Shown here one piece after another: positions 5,109 through 6,784 of a stretch of DNA of 6,784 nt; position 1 is the first letter of the stretch; every line of letters begins with the position of its first letter. The stretch covers positions 1 through 6,784 of the forward strand of contig JAEMRP010000014.1 in assembly GCA_016463265.1 (NCBI GenBank). The letters run 5' to 3'. Below the pieces are notes generated by a model. It worked only from the letters and a program-made list of their open reading frames with translations, searched no databases and was not told the origin of the DNA. The position numbers and the translations under genes were made by a program. This stretch comes from Microbacteriaceae bacterium. GTDB lineage: Bacteria; Actinomycetota; Actinomycetes; Actinomycetales; Microbacteriaceae.

Positions 5109-6002
5109 ATGGCACTCTCACACGACCCTCTCTGGCCCCGTGCGGGAGGGTGGAGTGCGCCTGACGGCGACGTAGATTTTGGAATCATCGGTGTGCCGAC
5201 GTTTTCGACGTCCATCACCCCTGGTTCCACCAACCTGACGCCAGCCGCGGTCCGCGAAGTTCTTCCGCGCTACTCTGAGGCGTTTCACTCAGGCGATGAC
5301 ATCCTGACAGCGGCGACGCTCGTACGACATGATTTTGGCGACGTCCTTGACCCTGACGGTGACGAAGCCGGCGCGATTCGCGTGGTTGCCGAGGCCGTTT
5401 CCCGAACACGACTTCTTGTCGCTATCGGTGGCGACAACGCACTAACGGTACCCGTGGCGGTTGCCGCGTGGGGCGATCAGGTTGCCACCGCTGGGCTCAT
5501 CACGGTCGATGCTCATCTTGACGTTCGCGACGGTGTGAGCAACGGCTCGCCCGTCCGCCGACTCATCGAAGATTTCGGGGTCGACCCCGCTCGCGTGGTG
5601 CAGATCGCGATCGCGGATTTTGCCAACTCGACCGACTACCTCCGTCGCGTGCGCGATTGGGGTGTGACGATAATCACTCGCGACGATGTTGCACGTCGTG
5701 GTGTCGATGCGGTGGTGCACGAAGCCTTGGCCATCGCCGGTGCCGACGGTGGACCTATTCACGTCGATCTCGACATTGACGCTTGTGACCGCTCTGTGGC
5801 GCCGGCCTGCCCTGCGTCTATCCCTGGCGGAATCAGCGCCTACGAGATGCGCCAATTTGCCCGAGGCTTCGCCCGCGACGACCGCGTTTCGACAATTGAT
5901 CTCGCCGAAGTAGACGCCGGCGCCGATACCGAGGATGGGCGCACGATTCGACTCACCGCGCTGTGTGTCCTCGAAGCGCTCGCGGGACTCGCTGAGCGCT
6001 AA
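5109..6002 (+). CDS. hutG: Formimidoylglutamase, arginase/ureohydrolase family
   Basis: The likely reaction is hydrolysis of N-formimidoyl-L-glutamate to L-glutamate and formamide, the last step of one histidine-degradation route. The 297-residue protein has the three ureohydrolase metal-binding motifs: GGDNALT (107-113) where arginase has GGDHS, DAHLD (134-138), and DIDACD (222-227) for the DxDxxD box, followed by a PGG turn (239-241) and a late EVD (267-269). Asn110 replaces the usual His metal ligand. The manganese formiminoglutamase of Trypanosoma cruzi is known to use Asn (N114) at this position, which supports HutG over arginase or agmatinase. The convergent neighbour is hutI, whose product is converted to the HutG substrate. 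ATG 5109 gives a normal N-terminus without a Shine-Dalgarno. The 3' end overlaps hutI by 4 bp. Agmatinase or guanidinobutyrase remain alternatives. Confidence 0.85.
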   Translation: MALSHDPLWPRAGGWSAPDGDVDFGIIGVPTFSTSITPGSTNLTPAAVREVLPRYSEAFHSGDDILTAATLVRHDFGDVLDPDGDEAGAIRVVAEAVSRTRLLVAIGGDNALTVPVAVAAWGDQVATAGLITVDAHLDVRDGVSNGSPVRRLIEDFGVDPARVVQIAIADFANSTDYLRRVRDWGVTIITRDDVARRGVDAVVHEALAIAGADGGPIHVDLDIDACDRSVAPACPASIPGGISAYEMRQFARGFARDDRVSTIDLAEVDAGADTEDGRTIRLTALCVLEALAGLAER

Positions 6003-6784
6003 CTCCAGACGCGCCGGACGAGGTTGACGCCCGGGCGATACGCGAGGTGGATGTGGTTCGGAGCGTCGAGTTCAACGACGTGCGCGCGCGATCCCACCGC
6101 AATGTTCCCCACAGTGCTGATGCCTAGCGATTGCGCACCGCCCACGGTAGCCGACCACAGCGCTTCTGAGGGGGTCATGCCCATCTCGCGGACCGCGATT
6201 GCGATGCAGAACGCCATCGACGTTGTGTGCGACGAACCGGGGTTGCAGTTCGTGGCCAGTGCAACGGTGACTCCCGCGTCGATAAATCGGCGAGCGTCCG
6301 GATAGGGCTGACGCGTCGAAAAGTCGGACCCTGGCAACAGTGTCAGCACAGCCCCCGACTTATTCAGAGCGTGCACGTCGACGTCGGAAACGAACGTTCC
6401 GTGGTCGATGCTCGCGACTCCGGATTCAATAGCCATCTGGACGGATGTCGACGGCCCGAGTTGCGCGGCGTGAATGTGTGTGCGCAAACCGCGATTCGCG
6501 CCCGCTTCGAGGATTCGGCGGGACTGGTCAACAGAGAACGCGCCGTCCTCGCAAAAGACATCGATTGCGGTGACAAAAGGCAAGACAGCATCGAGCATTT
6601 CGCCGCAGACGCTATCGACATAGTCGTCGGGTCGACCACTAAATTCCCCGGGGACGACGTGTGCTCCGAGGAAGGTTACGTGGTCAGTGAACTCGCGGGC
6701 GATGCGAGCTAGTCGAACTTCGTGCTCGACGGTGAGTCCGTACCCGGTCTTGATTTCGACGGTCGTCGTTCCCTGGGCGCGCAT
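5999..6784 (-). CDS. hutI: Imidazolonepropionase, C-terminal part (5' end outside window)
   Basis: HutI is a metal-dependent amidohydrolase that opens imidazolone-5-propionate to N-formimidoyl-L-glutamate, the third step of histidine breakdown. The visible 261 residues are about the last two thirds of a roughly 400-residue protein. The Met at the right edge is internal, since it is followed directly by [13 protein letters not shown], a mid-protein HutI motif. Further landmarks (numbered within the fragment) are [10 protein letters not shown] (38-47), [19 protein letters not shown] (75-93), HIHAAQLGP (103-111) with probable metal ligand His105, SIDHG (125-129) with active-site His128, [10 protein letters not shown] (149-158), and [12 protein letters not shown] (179-190). 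At Asn179 (codon AAC, 6248-6250) the family normally has Asp (ATDxNPG), a metal ligand. This could lower or abolish activity, or be a sequence error or lineage trait. The gene converges on hutG and overlaps it by 4 bp. Confidence 0.93.
   Translation of the reverse strand: MRAQGTTTVEIKTGYGLTVEHEVRLARIAREFTDHVTFLGAHVVPGEFSGRPDDYVDSVCGEMLDAVLPFVTAIDVFCEDGAFSVDQSRRILEAGANRGLRTHIHAAQLGPSTSVQMAIESGVASIDHGTFVSDVDVHALNKSGAVLTLLPGSDFSTRQPYPDARRFIDAGVTVALATNCNPGSSHTTSMAFCIAIAVREMGMTPSEALWSATVGGAQSLGISTVGNIAVGSRAHVVELDAPNHIHLAYRPGVNLVRRVWS

Noticed and set aside
5607..5614. Octamer palindrome GCGATCGC inside hutG (resembles the cyanobacterial HIP1 motif)
   Set aside because: It is the only copy I noticed, and it is explained by the Ile-Ala-Ile-Ala codons of the gene.
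6461..6478. HIHAAQ in HutI instead of the HADE/HADQ form
   Set aside because: The metal-binding His is kept, and actinobacterial HutI proteins vary at the following positions (I recall HGNQ forms), so it is probably lineage variation.

Overview
The window looks like chromosomal DNA from an actinobacterium (Actinomycetota), most likely of the order Micrococcales and perhaps the family Microbacteriaceae. Three things point there. The order proB-proA-small membrane protein-nadD-membrane protein-rsfS-tRNA-Ala resembles clusters I recall from that group. The HutG and HutI sequences are of the actinobacterial type (GGDN in HutG; QLGP and [10 protein letters not shown] in HutI). Some starts lack a Shine-Dalgarno and carry a TANNNT box 7 nt upstream of ATG, as leaderless transcripts do. 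By eye the G+C is near 60%, low for Microbacteriaceae, so a marine or freshwater low-GC lineage is possible. The taxonomy is inference.

Bases 3-3728 are a compact co-directional cluster. It holds the 3' end of proB (glutamate 5-kinase, apparently without a PUA domain), proA (glutamate-5-semialdehyde dehydrogenase), a 57-residue single-span membrane protein, nadD (NAD synthesis), an unrecognised 224-residue protein with a C-terminal membrane anchor and a seven-copy 15-bp tandem repeat, and rsfS (ribosomal silencing factor). ProB and ProA carry out the first two committed steps of proline synthesis.

A tRNA-Ala(GGC) gene follows at 3770-3842, with a plausible promoter of its own. After a 70-bp spacer comes a glutaryl-CoA dehydrogenase-like acyl-CoA dehydrogenase (3913-5082). 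Next is an arginase-family enzyme read as formimidoylglutamase HutG (5109-6002). A convergent imidazolonepropionase gene, hutI, starts beyond the right edge. HutI makes formiminoglutamate and HutG hydrolyses it, so the right third belongs to histidine degradation.

I see no mobile element, phage gene, CRISPR array or defence system, and most of the window is ordinary core metabolism. The points worth a second look are the Asp-to-Asn change in the expected metal-binding ATDxNPG motif of HutI, the Asn metal ligand in HutG, the 15-bp coding minisatellite, the 4-bp tail-to-tail overlap of hutG and hutI, and the candidate leaderless starts of proA and hutG.
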